A DNA stretch of 64,000 bases from NCBI RefSeq assembly GCF_002901445.1, contig NZ_PPPD01000001.1:744001-808000 (forward strand), given 5' to 3'. Both the position numbers and the translations under genes were made by a program. Every line of letters starts with the position of its first letter. The first letter of the stretch is position 1. The stretch comes from Deinococcus koreensis (GTDB taxonomy: Bacteria > Deinococcota > Deinococci > Deinococcales > Deinococcaceae). Under the pieces are notes generated by a model. The model saw only the letters and a list, made by a program, of their open reading frames with translations, did not search any database and had not been told where the DNA came from. This document shows positions 33,562 to 41,510 of this stretch, piece by piece.

Positions 33562-33633
33562 GTGCCTGATCTGGATACTGTGCCCGATCTGGACACTGTT
33601 TCTGATCTGGACACTGTTTCTGATCCGGACACC
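33562..33633. repeat. Four tandem 18-bp units
   Basis: Units start at 33562, 33580, 33598 and 33616 with the pattern GTGCCTGATCTGGATACT (variants in a few positions), plus a partial fifth copy. Non-coding minisatellite upstream of the ATP-cone kinase promoter. Confidence 0.8.
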
Positions 33634-33645
33634 GTGCCTGCACAT

Positions 33646-33679
33646 CATTCAGTCCTCTGTCAGACCCTGGGAGTAAACT
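33646..33679 (+). promoter_or_regulatory. Promoter with Pho-box-like half-site
   Basis: CTGTCA (33657-33662), an 11-base gap, then TAAACT (33674-33679). This is the same geometry as the promoter at 61156-61189. The matching upstream half at 33646-33651 is weak (CATTCA, 4 of 6). Confidence 0.4.
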
Positions 33680-33709
33680 GAGTCCAATCCGCCCCAGGAG
33701 GTCAGGCCC

Positions 33710-35209
33710 ATCACCCAACCGGAACTTCGCATCGGCACGCCGCGCCACGCCTTCCCCTTCAGCCGGGGCCTGGTCGTGGAATCGCTGGTCAACGCCGGGG
33801 CGACGGCCAGTGGGGCCGCCGCTGCCGGACGCCGGGTCGAGCAGCAGCTCCGGCTGGCCCGCCGCACCCTGGTCAGCCCGGCTGAGCTGCAGGCCCTGCT
33901 GGTCGAGATCGCCCGCGACGTCTCCGGCCCGGAGGTCGCCGAGGCCGCCGCGCGCCAGATCCCGGCCTTCGTGGACATCCTGGTCACGGCCAAGAAGGGG
34001 CACCTGCCGTTCAGCCGGGGCGTGCTGGCCCGCACCCTGGAAGACACGGGCCTGACCGGCCGCGAGGCCTACGCCACCGCCAGCGCCGTGGACGTGCAGC
34101 TGCGCCAGAGCGGCGTGCGTACCCTGAGCGCCGAGGACATCGACGCCCTGACCGAGCAGGTGCTCTCCGAGAGCTACGGCGAGCACCTGCGGCTGACCTA
34201 CCGCTACCTGCGGCAGAACCGGGGCAAGCTGGGTGTGCTGAGCGGCGAGGGGGTGCCCGCCCCCTTCTCCAAGGGGATTCTGGTGCAGTCCATGCTGGCC
34301 GCCGGGGTGGCGCCGGACGTGGCCCGTAAGGTGGCGCGCATCACGCAGCGTGAGCTGCGCGGCACCGAAGACCGGGTGGTGACCAGCAGCGCCATCCGTG
34401 AGAAGGTCGAGACCCTGCTGCGCGACGAGGTCGGCCCGGACATCAGCGCCCGCTACCGGCTGCTGCGCGTGATCCGCCGCCCGCCGCGCCCGGTGATCGT
34501 GCTGCTGGGCGGCGTGAGCGGCACCGGCAAGAGCTTCCTGGCCGCCGAGATCGCCTACCGCCTGGGGATCGCGCGGGTGGTCAGCACGGACTCGATCCGC
34601 GAGGTCATGCGCGCCATGGTCTCGCCCGCCCTGCTGCCGACCCTGCACGCCAGCACCTTCAACGCCTGGGAAGCGCTGTTGCCCCCCGGCACCCGCCGTC
34701 CCGAGCAGGCCGGGCGCGAGGCGCTGCTGGCCGGCTTCCGCGATCAGGTGCAGCAGGTCAGCGTGGGGCTGAACGCCGTGGTGCAGAGAAGCGTGCAGGA
34801 GGGCAGTTCCCTGGTGCTGGAGGGCGTGCATCTGGTGCCCGGCTACCTGCGCGCCGAGGCCTTCGCCGGGGCGCTGGTCATTCCCATGCTGGTCTCGCTG
34901 CCCGACGAGCAGGAGCACCGCCGGCATTTCCAGTCGCGCGACGAGGAAACCGCCGCGAGCCGCCCCATGCACCGCTACATGGGCTACTTCCGCGAGATCC
35001 GCATGATGCAAGAAGAGCTGGAGAACCTGGCCCGGCAGCAGGACGTGCCCCTGCTCGACGGTCTGACCCTGGATGAAAGCGCCGATCAGGCGGTGGACGT
35101 GGTGCTGCGCCGCGTGATGATCGCCCTGACCGCCCAGGAGCGCGCGGCCCTGCTGGGCGAGGAGCTGACCGACGCCGCACTGGGCGTCCCGGGAGCAGCC
35201 GAGCGGTAG
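33710..35209 (+). CDS. ATP-cone kinase, 2-phosphoglycerate kinase type, apparent AUC start
   Basis: 499 residues if translation begins at ATC 33710. AGGAGG (33696-33701) lies eight bases upstream, and no ATG, GTG or TTG exists in frame between the stop at 33674 and the GTG at 33776; starting there would cut into the first domain. Three ATP-cone-like repeats begin PFSRGLVVESLVNAG, PFSRGVLARTLEDTG and PFSKGILVQSMLAAG. The C-terminal kinase domain has GGVSGTGKS (about 266-274) and VVSTDSIREVMR. Relatives make 2,3-diphosphoglycerate in archaea; the bacterial role is uncertain. Confidence 0.8.
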   Translation: MTQPELRIGTPRHAFPFSRGLVVESLVNAGATASGAAAAGRRVEQQLRLARRTLVSPAELQALLVEIARDVSGPEVAEAAARQIPAFVDILVTAKKGHLPFSRGVLARTLEDTGLTGREAYATASAVDVQLRQSGVRTLSAEDIDALTEQVLSESYGEHLRLTYRYLRQNRGKLGVLSGEGVPAPFSKGILVQSMLAAGVAPDVARKVARITQRELRGTEDRVVTSSAIREKVETLLRDEVGPDISARYRLLRVIRRPPRPVIVLLGGVSGTGKSFLAAEIAYRLGIARVVSTDSIREVMRAMVSPALLPTLHASTFNAWEALLPPGTRRPEQAGREALLAGFRDQVQQVSVGLNAVVQRSVQEGSSLVLEGVHLVPGYLRAEAFAGALVIPMLVSLPDEQEHRRHFQSRDEETAASRPMHRYMGYFREIRMMQEELENLARQQDVPLLDGLTLDESADQAVDVVLRRVMIALTAQERAALLGEELTDAALGVPGAAER

Positions 35210-35317
35210 ATCCTGATTCTGGAGGCAACACCAGTCACCCGGAGCGGAGGGTCTCGACGCGGCCCGAACGTGGCCTCCCGGACACGACACTCCCTCTGCA
35301 CCTGACCTTACGGCGAT

Positions 35318-35349
35318 CCGCCCGCCCCGATCAGCCGGAAGGCGGGCGG
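35318..35349. terminator. Hairpin between convergent genes
   Basis: CCGCCCGCC (35318-35326) pairs with GGCGGGCGG (35341-35349). It lies between the kinase stop and the ohr stop. No T-run on either side, but the position suits a bidirectional terminator. Confidence 0.5.
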
Positions 35350-35365
35350 CTGAGCCGGCGGAGGG

Positions 35366-35782
35366 TCAGCGGACGCTGAGGCGCACGTCCACGTTGCCGC
35401 GCGTGGCAACCGAGTAGGGGCACACCCCATGCGCGGCGTGCATGAGTTCCAGACCCTGCTCGGGGCTCAGGCCGGGGAAGTGGCCCTCCAGTTCAATGTC
35501 CAGCCCGAAGCCCAGGCCGCTGCGCTGCAACCCCACCCGCGCGGTGATGGTGCTCTGGTCGCTGAGTTCGATCTTCTGGCGGCGGGCGATCACGCCCAGC
35601 GCGCCCTGGAAGCAGGCCGCGTAGCCGGCGGCGAACAGCTGTTCCGGGTTGGTGCCGGGGCCGTCGTCGCCGCCGATGCTGGCGGGCACGCTCAGCGGCA
35701 GGTCGAGGCGCCCGTCGCTGCTTTTCGTCGTGCCGGCGCGGCCGCCCGTGGCCGAGGCTTCGGCGGTGTAAAGGTTACTCAT
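35366..35782 (-). CDS. ohr: Organic hydroperoxide resistance protein Ohr (OsmC family)
   Basis: 138 residues. The two redox cysteines lie in AGYAACFQGAL (about residue 57) and GVCPYSVATRGN (about residue 121), the Ohr arrangement, with TNPEQLFAAGY between the N-terminal strands and the first Cys. It reduces organic hydroperoxides with thiols. CATGCT six bases before the ATG is a plausible -10 (leaderless). No OhrR regulator is adjacent. Confidence 0.92.
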   Translation of the reverse strand: MSNLYTAEASATGGRAGTTKSSDGRLDLPLSVPASIGGDDGPGTNPEQLFAAGYAACFQGALGVIARRQKIELSDQSTITARVGLQRSGLGFGLDIELEGHFPGLSPEQGLELMHAAHGVCPYSVATRGNVDVRLSVR

Positions 35783-35855
35783 GCGGGCAGCATGGCGGGT
35801 GGGGCGCCGGCGGAAAGCGGGCTGACCTACACAGCCTGGGCGGTGGATGGGTGAA

Positions 35856-36500
35856 TCACGGCATCAGGCGGTCGATCTGCCAGCCTTCCCCGGCCCGCAC
35901 ATACCGGAAGCGGTCGTGCATCCGGCCCTGGCGGCCCTGCCAGAATTCCCACTCCTGCACCTGCACTCGGTAGCCGCCCCAGAAGGCCGGGCGGGGAATG
36001 ACGGTGCCCTCCGGGTACTGGGCCGACAGCGCGGCGAACTTCGCCTCCAGCGCGTTCCGGTCGGCAATCGGCGCACTCTGCGGGTCGCTGGCGTGCGCGG
36101 CGAGCTGGCTGTCCCGTGGACGGACGTGGAAGTAGGCGTCGGCCTCGCTATCGGGGAGGCGCGACACCGGGCCATAGGCGCGCACCTGCCGCTCCAGCGC
36201 GGCCCAGTAGAAGATCATCTCGGCCTGCGGATTGGCCGCCAGATCGCGCCCCTTGTGCGACTCGAAATTGGAGTAGAAGCTCAGCCCCCCGGGGCCCGCC
36301 CCCCGCAGCAGCACGGTGCGGACGGAGGGCCGCCCCGAGGCGTCGGCGGTCGCCAGCTGCAGCGCGTAGGGCTCGGGTAGATCCGCCCGCAGCGCGTCTT
36401 CCAGCCAGCCCTGGAACTGCGCGAGCGGATCAGCCTTCAGGTCGGCCCGCCGCAACGACCCTTGCGTGTACGAGACGCGCATGGAGGTGAGGTCAGTCAT
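35856..36500 (-). CDS. pdxH: Pyridoxamine 5'-phosphate oxidase
   Basis: 214 residues from the ATG at 36500, which has GGGAGG upstream; the open frame extends to 36611 through repeat DNA. FMN- and substrate-binding blocks are [37 protein letters not shown] and the C-terminal [20 protein letters not shown], with DRFRY and W-QIDRLMP at the end. It makes pyridoxal phosphate. 41 bases downstream of fpg, so probably the same operon. Confidence 0.94.
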   Translation of the reverse strand: MTDLTSMRVSYTQGSLRRADLKADPLAQFQGWLEDALRADLPEPYALQLATADASGRPSVRTVLLRGAGPGGLSFYSNFESHKGRDLAANPQAEMIFYWAALERQVRAYGPVSRLPDSEADAYFHVRPRDSQLAAHASDPQSAPIADRNALEAKFAALSAQYPEGTVIPRPAFWGGYRVQVQEWEFWQGRQGRMHDRFRYVRAGEGWQIDRLMP

Positions 36501-36519
36501 GGGCGGCGCCTCCCGGCGC

Positions 36520-36586
36520 GCAGAGGGCAGACGGCAGAGAGCTACACATCGGTCTCGCCCTCTGCTCTCTGCCCTCGGCTCTCTGC
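36520..36586. repeat. 23-bp imperfect inverted repeat invading the fpg 3' end
   Basis: The left arm (36520-36542) and right arm (36564-36586) match at 20 of 23 positions when inverted. The right arm encodes the [11 protein letters not shown] tail of Fpg, and the left arm lies in the fpg-pdxH gap. Purine/pyrimidine-biased GCAGAGGGCAGA-type units. Confidence 0.7.
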
Positions 36587-37408
36587 GCGAAGCTGCTGGC
36601 ACTTCGGGCAATAGTGCGTGCCCCGCTGCGCCAGCACGGTCTTCACGATCTCGGTGCCGCAGCGCGGGCAGGGGTGGCCGTTGCGGGCATAGGCGTTATG
36701 GGCGAACTGGAACGCTCCGGCCTCGCCGTCGTGCTGCCGGTAGTTGCTCACCCCGTCGCCCAGGGTGCTGCCACCGGCCTCCACCGCCCGGCCCATCACC
36801 TCGCGGATGGCGTGGTACAGGCGCCTGGCCTCGGGCGCGCTCAGGCGGGTCTGGGCGGGGTGGATCTTCGCCATCCACAGCGCCTCGTCGGCGTAGATGT
36901 TGCCCACGCCGCTGACCGGCTTCTGCGACAGCAGCCAGGGTTTGACCGCCGGGGCCGTGCGCGCCAGGGCCACGAAGGGCGCCTCGTGGAAGTCGTCAGA
37001 GAGGGGTTCGGGGCCCATCGCGGCCAGGGTGGGCATGGAGGCGTACTCGCCGGGGAGCACGACCGCCATCTTGCCAAATCTCCGGGCGTCGTCGAAATGC
37101 AGCAGCCCCGCGTCGGTTTCCAGGATCACGCGCGTGTGCTTGCCGCGCTCCAGCCGGAAGCCCCCGGTCATGCCCAGGTGCACGATGAACTCCAGGTCGT
37201 GCGGGTCGCCCTCGGCGGCGCCTTGCGCGGCCAGCTGCAGCATCAGGTATTTGCCCCGGCGCGAGAGGCCCTGCACGCGGCGCCCCACGGCCAGGTGCGT
37301 GTCGCGGTACTTGTGCGGCGCATCGTGCTCCACGCGCAGGATGGTGCGCCCGCGCAGCAGCGGCTCGATCTTGCGACGGGTGGTCTCGACTTCCGGCAGT
37401 TCCGGCAT
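36542..37408 (-). CDS. mutM: Formamidopyrimidine-DNA glycosylase (MutM/Fpg)
   Basis: 288 residues. The N-terminal [12 protein letters not shown] provides the catalytic Pro2 and Glu3; Lys in RRGKYL and the HLGMTGGFR loop follow, then the zinc finger [24 protein letters not shown]. It excises 8-oxoguanine and nicks the strand. The residues after the zinc finger ([18 protein letters not shown]) are encoded by a repeat and are not part of the normal fold. TATCCT lies seven bases before the ATG (leaderless). Confidence 0.95.
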   Translation of the reverse strand: MPELPEVETTRRKIEPLLRGRTILRVEHDAPHKYRDTHLAVGRRVQGLSRRGKYLMLQLAAQGAAEGDPHDLEFIVHLGMTGGFRLERGKHTRVILETDAGLLHFDDARRFGKMAVVLPGEYASMPTLAAMGPEPLSDDFHEAPFVALARTAPAVKPWLLSQKPVSGVGNIYADEALWMAKIHPAQTRLSAPEARRLYHAIREVMGRAVEAGGSTLGDGVSNYRQHDGEAGAFQFAHNAYARNGHPCPRCGTEIVKTVLAQRGTHYCPKCQQLRAESRGQRAEGETDV

Positions 37409-37571
37409 AGGGGTGAGGATAGCCCCTGCGGGGCGGCGCGAAGGTGCCCGATCCCTCTCCCGTGGGCGCTCTACAAGTCATCCGGAAAATCGGCAGGTTC
37501 TCCACTGATGTTTGGGGCTAGCGTTTTTGGGAACAACCGCCGACCCTCCAGCGATGACTCATCTTCGAGGA

Positions 37572-38459
37572 CTAGCCACGTGTGAACGGCATAAAAGCTT
37601 TGGCCACCTTCCAGGGGAACAGCACGTCTTTCAAAGGCAGTCCGATTGTGAGTGAAAAGAGCGACAGAGTGAACCACAGCAGCACGAGTCCACGTCCAAG
37701 AGACAGTGCTGTGTTCTGTGGCCAGTGGACGCCTCGGTGCACAACCGCCTGGTTGGGTTGGCGGGGATTAATATAGACCTGTTGTACTGGGTAAGAAATC
37801 CAGTTCTTGACGTCCTGCCCGCAGTCTTTGTGATAGACTCTTAAGTTCCACCCCGCACCATAAGGAGAAACGACGCCCAAACGTGTGCCGGGTGGGAGCG
37901 TAGGGACAAAAGCGTTAAGGTTACTACGGCTCGCAGCAACATAGGTCTGCCCCTGATAGCGATACGTCACTGTGAGACGGTGAGAACTTCCATTCTTCGA
38001 TTTCCCGCATGTCTCTCCCGAAGCGTCAATGACCCGTGCTTGAACCGGGCTCCAAGCCATTGTCCTCACATTGGTAGGAAGACCGAAGAGCCAGATCGGC
38101 AGAAGAATGGCACCTTGGACAAGATAGATAAAACTGAACGCCCCTAACACGACTTCAACAAAGGGAATAATGAACAGGACTGGTTCAGCACCACCTTCAG
38201 CTTGAGGACGAACCCAGGAATCATGGGACTCGTGTAGCATGACGCTTTTTTCGTCACGCCCCTCAGGTGGGAGCGTGGACGATCTAGCCGGAGCAGGATG
38301 GGGATGAGTTCCTGAGCTCAGGATCCCGAGCAGACCAACACAGAACAGCACAATGCACAAAATCGCCAACCACATCTCTCCTTGGCTGAGGCTCCAAATT
38401 GTCCCGACAACTGCAACTCCAGTGAATGCAACCCACAAGAAGCCCCGCTTCCCTTTCAT
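37572..38459 (-). CDS. Membrane protein, DUF3592-like, AT-rich
   Basis: 295 residues from the ATG at 38459 (a GTG at 38489 is possible). Hydrophobic segments at about 6-24, 28-48, 95-118 and 265-285. The middle region (VQARVIDASGETCGK, YRYQGQTYVAASRSNL, PGTRLGV) resembles the extracytoplasmic beta domain of DUF3592 proteins. GC is far below its neighbours (line 38101-38160 is 26/60 GC by hand count), and it lies beside the IS nest, so it was probably acquired. Confidence 0.65.
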   Translation of the reverse strand: MKGKRGFLWVAFTGVAVVGTIWSLSQGEMWLAILCIVLFCVGLLGILSSGTHPHPAPARSSTLPPEGRDEKSVMLHESHDSWVRPQAEGGAEPVLFIIPFVEVVLGAFSFIYLVQGAILLPIWLFGLPTNVRTMAWSPVQARVIDASGETCGKSKNGSSHRLTVTYRYQGQTYVAASRSNLNAFVPTLPPGTRLGVVSPYGAGWNLRVYHKDCGQDVKNWISYPVQQVYINPRQPNQAVVHRGVHWPQNTALSLGRGLVLLWFTLSLFSLTIGLPLKDVLFPWKVAKAFMPFTRG

Positions 38460-38572
38460 GTCCGTAGTCTGCACCCATGGAAGGGACACACCCTCCGGAT
38501 CGTCACCGATTGTGGTCGCGAATCAGCGTGTGTCTCCAGATAAGATCCTGTCAATCTCTCTATGCTTCACGG

Positions 38573-38888
38573 TCATATGGACAGAACCCGGAGCATGATG
38601 AGGATGCAGGCGAGGTGCACCATGCCCAGGAAGTTTTCGGCCTTCGCTGCGTCTCGCGTTCTGACCCGGCGGAAGCTCTGGAGCCAGGCGATGGTGCGTT
38701 CCACCTTCCAGCGTCGCTTGAAGCGGCGCAAGGGCCGACCGTCTTGTGTCTTTTTGCGATTCTTGCGATTGGGCGCGATCATCTCGATACCGAGCGCGGC
38801 GAGTTCCATGTCCAGGCCGTCACTGTCGTAGGCTTTGTCACCGATGAGCCGCTGAGGAAAGTCCAAACTGAACGAGGCGTCGAGCGTG
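38573..38888 (-). pseudogene. IS5-type transposase, C-terminal fragment
   Basis: About 105 residues of the DDE transposase C-terminal part, including GDKAYDSDGLD (second catalytic Asp region) and RRWKVERTIAWLQSFRR (catalytic Glu region). It is cut off from its N-terminal part by the inserted IS. The open frame continues upstream into the inserted element, which is not native sequence. Confidence 0.8.
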
Positions 38889-38898
38889 TCATACCGGA

Positions 38899-39645
38899 CT
38901 AACATGAATTCAGGGCATGGCGTATCCAGGGGAAAGCGGTCAGCGACTGCACTTCGGACGGTGACGCCATCAAGCGCTGGCACTCGTGGCTCAAGACGTC
39001 TTGCACGTCATCCAGGGTCGTGAAGGTTCGGTTCGCCAGGGGACGCTTGACTCGACCGACCAGCGGTTCTGCTGGGGACAGCTCCGGGGTGTAGGGGGGA
39101 AACGTGACCAGCAGCATCGTGGGGGGCACGGTCAGCTGCGGGCTGGTGTGCCAGCCCGCACCATCCAGCAACAGCACGATGATGTCCCGCCCAGTCGGAT
39201 TCACCGCATCGTTGAAGGCCGCCAGGGCCACCTGCATGACCGCCGTGCTCACTGTCGGCAGGATCAAGAAGTCACTCGTGCCGGTGACCGGTTCCACGAA
39301 GACATAGACGTAGAGCCACTGGAACCCCCGATGCTGCACCGCGATGGGTCGCTGGCCGACCTTGGCCCACACCCGCATGAGCACAGGTTTGAGCCCAGCG
39401 CGGCCTTCGTCCTGAACAAACAGGCGTACCCGCTGGTGCGGGTACGCTGCCTGCGCCGTGCGCAATGTTTGGGCTACTTTTTTTTGAACGCCGCCTGCAC
39501 GTCTGGATCGGCCGCCAGATGGTGACGGGGACGTGGCAGCTGCACACTGAACCCCAGGCGTTTGAGATACCCCCACGCACACACCTCGGTGATCGCCACC
39601 GCAAAGTGCTCGTAGATGTACGCCTGGGCGGTGCCGCTCGTCCAC
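38899..39645 (-). CDS. IS630-family transposase, downstream catalytic frame (orfB)
   Basis: Meaningful from about 39485 (VQKKVAQTLRTAQ) to the stop. DDE residues: FVQDEGRAGLKP, LLLDGAGWHTS and FPPYTPELSPAEPL. The part before the slip site is out-of-frame sequence of orfA, so this frame is expected to be made only by -1 frameshifting at A AAA AAG. Both frames look intact, so the element may still be active. Confidence 0.85.
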   Translation of the reverse strand: MDERHRPGVHLRALCGGDHRGVCVGVSQTPGVQCAAATSPSPSGGRSRRAGGVQKKVAQTLRTAQAAYPHQRVRLFVQDEGRAGLKPVLMRVWAKVGQRPIAVQHRGFQWLYVYVFVEPVTGTSDFLILPTVSTAVMQVALAAFNDAVNPTGRDIIVLLLDGAGWHTSPQLTVPPTMLLVTFPPYTPELSPAEPLVGRVKRPLANRTFTTLDDVQDVLSHECQRLMASPSEVQSLTAFPWIRHALNSC

Positions 39646-39962
39646 ACCCCGCCCCTGGGCGGGGTCTCCATCAGCGCCTCCGAGAGCTGCCGCTGCTGAT
39701 CGGGGGTCAGGGCGGGGTCGGAGTGGTTGTCCTGACGTTTGTCGCGCACCGCCTCAGGGCCGTGCTGGTTGTATCGGCGCACCAGGGTGCTGATGGTGTT
39801 GCGGTTGTACCCCGTGGCATCAGCGATCTGGCGCGGGGGATACCCTTTGGCTTTAAGCCACAGGATGTGCCAGCGGGAGCGTTCGACCGGACGGTGGGCC
39901 GATCGATACGACGCTTCAAGTTCCGTGACGGTTCGGTACGGGTGCAGTGGCAGCGTGTCCAT
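39474..39962 (-). CDS. IS630-family transposase, upstream frame (orfA)
   Basis: 162 residues with an HTH at about 36-60 (PPRQIADATGYNRNTISTLVRRY) and a winged-helix-type second domain (DPALTPDQQRQLSEAL, AQAYIYEHFAVAITEVCAWGYLKRLG). It ends AAFKKK at a run of eight A (39485-39478 on the minus strand), where a -1 shift joins it to orfB. Confidence 0.85.
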   Translation of the reverse strand: MDTLPLHPYRTVTELEASYRSAHRPVERSRWHILWLKAKGYPPRQIADATGYNRNTISTLVRRYNQHGPEAVRDKRQDNHSDPALTPDQQRQLSEALMETPPRGGVWTSGTAQAYIYEHFAVAITEVCAWGYLKRLGFSVQLPRPRHHLAADPDVQAAFKKK

Positions 39963-39990
39963 GCTTGCAACTCATCTTAATCCCGTATCA

Positions 39991-40440
39991 TGTACCAGCC
40001 GAACCTCGGCAGGGCTGGCGCTGCTGGTGTGCCCTGCAAGCGGTACACCGCCCGCGTCCACGATGCTCATGATCTTGGTGCCCTTGCCTTTTTTGGTTGG
40101 GCCGACATCGGCCCCCTTTTTTGGCGGCGCTGAAGGTGCCGTCGATAAACGCTTCGCGCGGATCAAGGAGGCTCTGATCCTCACTCATCTCGTAGAGGGC
40201 AGCGAGGATACGGGGGAACGCACCCTGTGCGATCCACTCCTGAAACCGGTCATGACAGGTGGTTTTGGGCGGGTACTCGCCTTTGGGTAAAGCCGCCCAT
40301 TAGGCACCGGTTCGAAAAATCCAGAGAATTCCATCCAGAACTGCTCGATCTGGATGGCGTGGTCATCCACGGTTCGTACACTTTACGGGCCTTGGAATGA
40401 GGGGGATCAAGATGACCCACTGCTTATCAGTCAGCCGCAT
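39991..40440 (-). pseudogene. IS5-type transposase, N-terminal fragment with stop and frameshifts
   Basis: Reads MRLTDKQWVILI, then needs a frameshift near 40366 and read-through of a TAA codon to continue WAALPKGEYPPKTTCHDRFQ and LLDPREAFIDGTFSAAKKGG, followed by the usual frame change to ADVGPTKKGKG. The Asp in FIDGTFSAAKKG is the first catalytic residue region. Already inactive regardless of the insertion. Confidence 0.8.
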
Positions 40441-40512
40441 GCACCGCACTGTGCCCCACCACGGTAGAGCACACTGTTACCGAATTTCCGGAAGGGCTCT
40501 ACACTCCCCCGT

Positions 40513-41187
40513 ATGCCCACGCTGCTCCTCACCGGCTTCGAGCCCTTCCACACCCACCCGGACAATCCCAGCGCACGGGCCGCCGGGGCGCTGGACGGGG
40601 CGGAGCTGGGCGGTCTGCGCGTCCGCTCGGCCCTGCTGCCGGTCGAGCCCCAGGCGGCGGGTGCGGCACTGGACGCCCTGCTGGACGATCTGCAGCCGGA
40701 CGCCGTGCTGATGTGCGGCCTCGCGGCCGGGCGCCCGCAGGTGACGCTGGAGCGGGTGGCGCTGAACGTCATGGATTTCCGCATTCCGGACAACGCCGGG
40801 AACACCTATCAGGACGCTCCCGTGTCGGCCGGTGGCCCCGCCGCCCTGTCCAGCACGCTGCCGCTGCGGGCCATCCTGGCGGCCTGGAGGGAGGCGGACA
40901 TTCCGGGCGACATCTCCAACACGGCGGGGCTGTACGTGTGCAACTTCGTGCTTTACCGGGCGCTCCAGCGGCTTCAGGCGGGGGGCCGCGCCGGGGTGCC
41001 CTGCGGCTTCCTGCACGTGCCCGCCAACGCCGCGGTCGCGCTGGCCGCCCCGCCGGATCGCCCGCCCCTCCCCTATCTGCCCCAGGGCGAGATCACGCGG
41101 GCGGTGCGCGTGGCGGCGCAGGTTATGGCGGCGGGGGTCGTGGCGGCGAGCGTCGGAGCAGCTAGGGGCGTGGTTCGGGCCGACTGA
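40513..41187 (+). CDS. pcp: Pyroglutamyl-peptidase I
   Basis: 224 residues. Starts MPTLLLTGFEPFHTHPDNPS. The catalytic triad regions are present: Glu in GRPQVTLERVALN (about 80), Cys in YVCNFVLY (about 142) and His in GFLHVP (about 166). It removes N-terminal pyroglutamate. TACACT lies seven bases before the ATG. The IS5-type remnant ends just upstream, so the promoter is next to or partly within IS-derived DNA. Confidence 0.93.
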   Translation: MPTLLLTGFEPFHTHPDNPSARAAGALDGAELGGLRVRSALLPVEPQAAGAALDALLDDLQPDAVLMCGLAAGRPQVTLERVALNVMDFRIPDNAGNTYQDAPVSAGGPAALSSTLPLRAILAAWREADIPGDISNTAGLYVCNFVLYRALQRLQAGGRAGVPCGFLHVPANAAVALAAPPDRPPLPYLPQGEITRAVRVAAQVMAAGVVAASVGAARGVVRAD

Positions 41188-41191
41188 GCCG

Positions 41192-41506
41192 CTACGGAAA
41201 CGGGGCCCGTCCTGCTGTCCACCCTCCGTCCGGCCCCCCTGCCCAGTGCCACGCGCCTGCGCCGGGATGAGCGTCCAGGGCGGCCTTCACGGCGTCCAGC
41301 CCGATGCGCCGGGCGAAGCGGGTGCGGGCGTGCCACGCGGCCAGCGCCCCCGCAGGATCGGCCGGACGCAGGCCGCGCAGCGCGGCACAGGCGCGGTTGA
41401 CGGCCAGATCGAACAGGGCGTCTGGAGCGGTGCCGGACGCCTGTTCCCCTTCAGGTCGAGGCTCGGTCAGGAAGGGACGATCCGCCGGCACCCGCTTCCC
41501 CGGCAT
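41192..41506 (-). CDS. Small protein, unknown function
   Basis: 104 residues, charged and Ala-rich, without a recognised domain. Its ATG lies four bases after the stop of the DinB-like gene, and its stop is four bases from the convergent pcp stop; this tight packing is the main support. It is the last gene of the long minus-strand operon. Confidence 0.5.
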   Translation of the reverse strand: MPGKRVPADRPFLTEPRPEGEQASGTAPDALFDLAVNRACAALRGLRPADPAGALAAWHARTRFARRIGLDAVKAALDAHPGAGAWHWAGGPDGGWTAGRAPFP

Positions 41507-41510
41507 GGGC

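Larger units (their letters stand above)
38892..39987 (-). mobile_element. IS630-type insertion sequence (1,096 bp)
   Basis: Ends read TACGGGATTAAGATGAG and, inverted, TACCGGACTAACATGAA, an imperfect terminal repeat of about 18 bp. TCA flanks both ends (38889-38891 and 39988-39990). It carries two overlapping transposase frames joined by an A8 slip site. Confidence 0.8.
38573..40440 (-). mobile_element. Decayed IS5-type element interrupted by an IS630-type element
   Basis: The 5' part of the transposase (40440 down to 39991) reads MRLTDKQWVILIPLIPRPVK, then a frameshift, an internal TAA near 40298, and an AAAAAAGGGGG slip site before ADVGPTKKGKGTKIMSIVDAG. The 3' part (38888 down to 38573) continues LDASFSLDFPQRLIGDKAYDSDG and ends ACILIMLRVLSI, with the RRFKRRWKVERTIAWLQ block typical of IS5/IS427 transposases. 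The two parts join in frame as VHDT-LDASF when the inserted element and one TCA copy are removed. Terminal repeats could not be recognised. Confidence 0.8.

Noticed and set aside
37471..37677. 68-residue minus-strand frame overlapping the end of the DUF3592-like gene
   Set aside because: It overlaps the better-supported gene in another frame and has no promoter, ribosome site or motif.
40466..40505. GTAGAGC/GCTCTAC palindrome before pcp as an operator
   Set aside because: Only 7 bp per arm with a wide spacer, in a region likely derived from the IS end; not enough to call.
38540..40512. Terminal inverted repeats of the IS5-type element
   Set aside because: The sequences outside the two ends (around 38546 and 40470-40500) do not match when inverted; the true ends are uncertain or have decayed.
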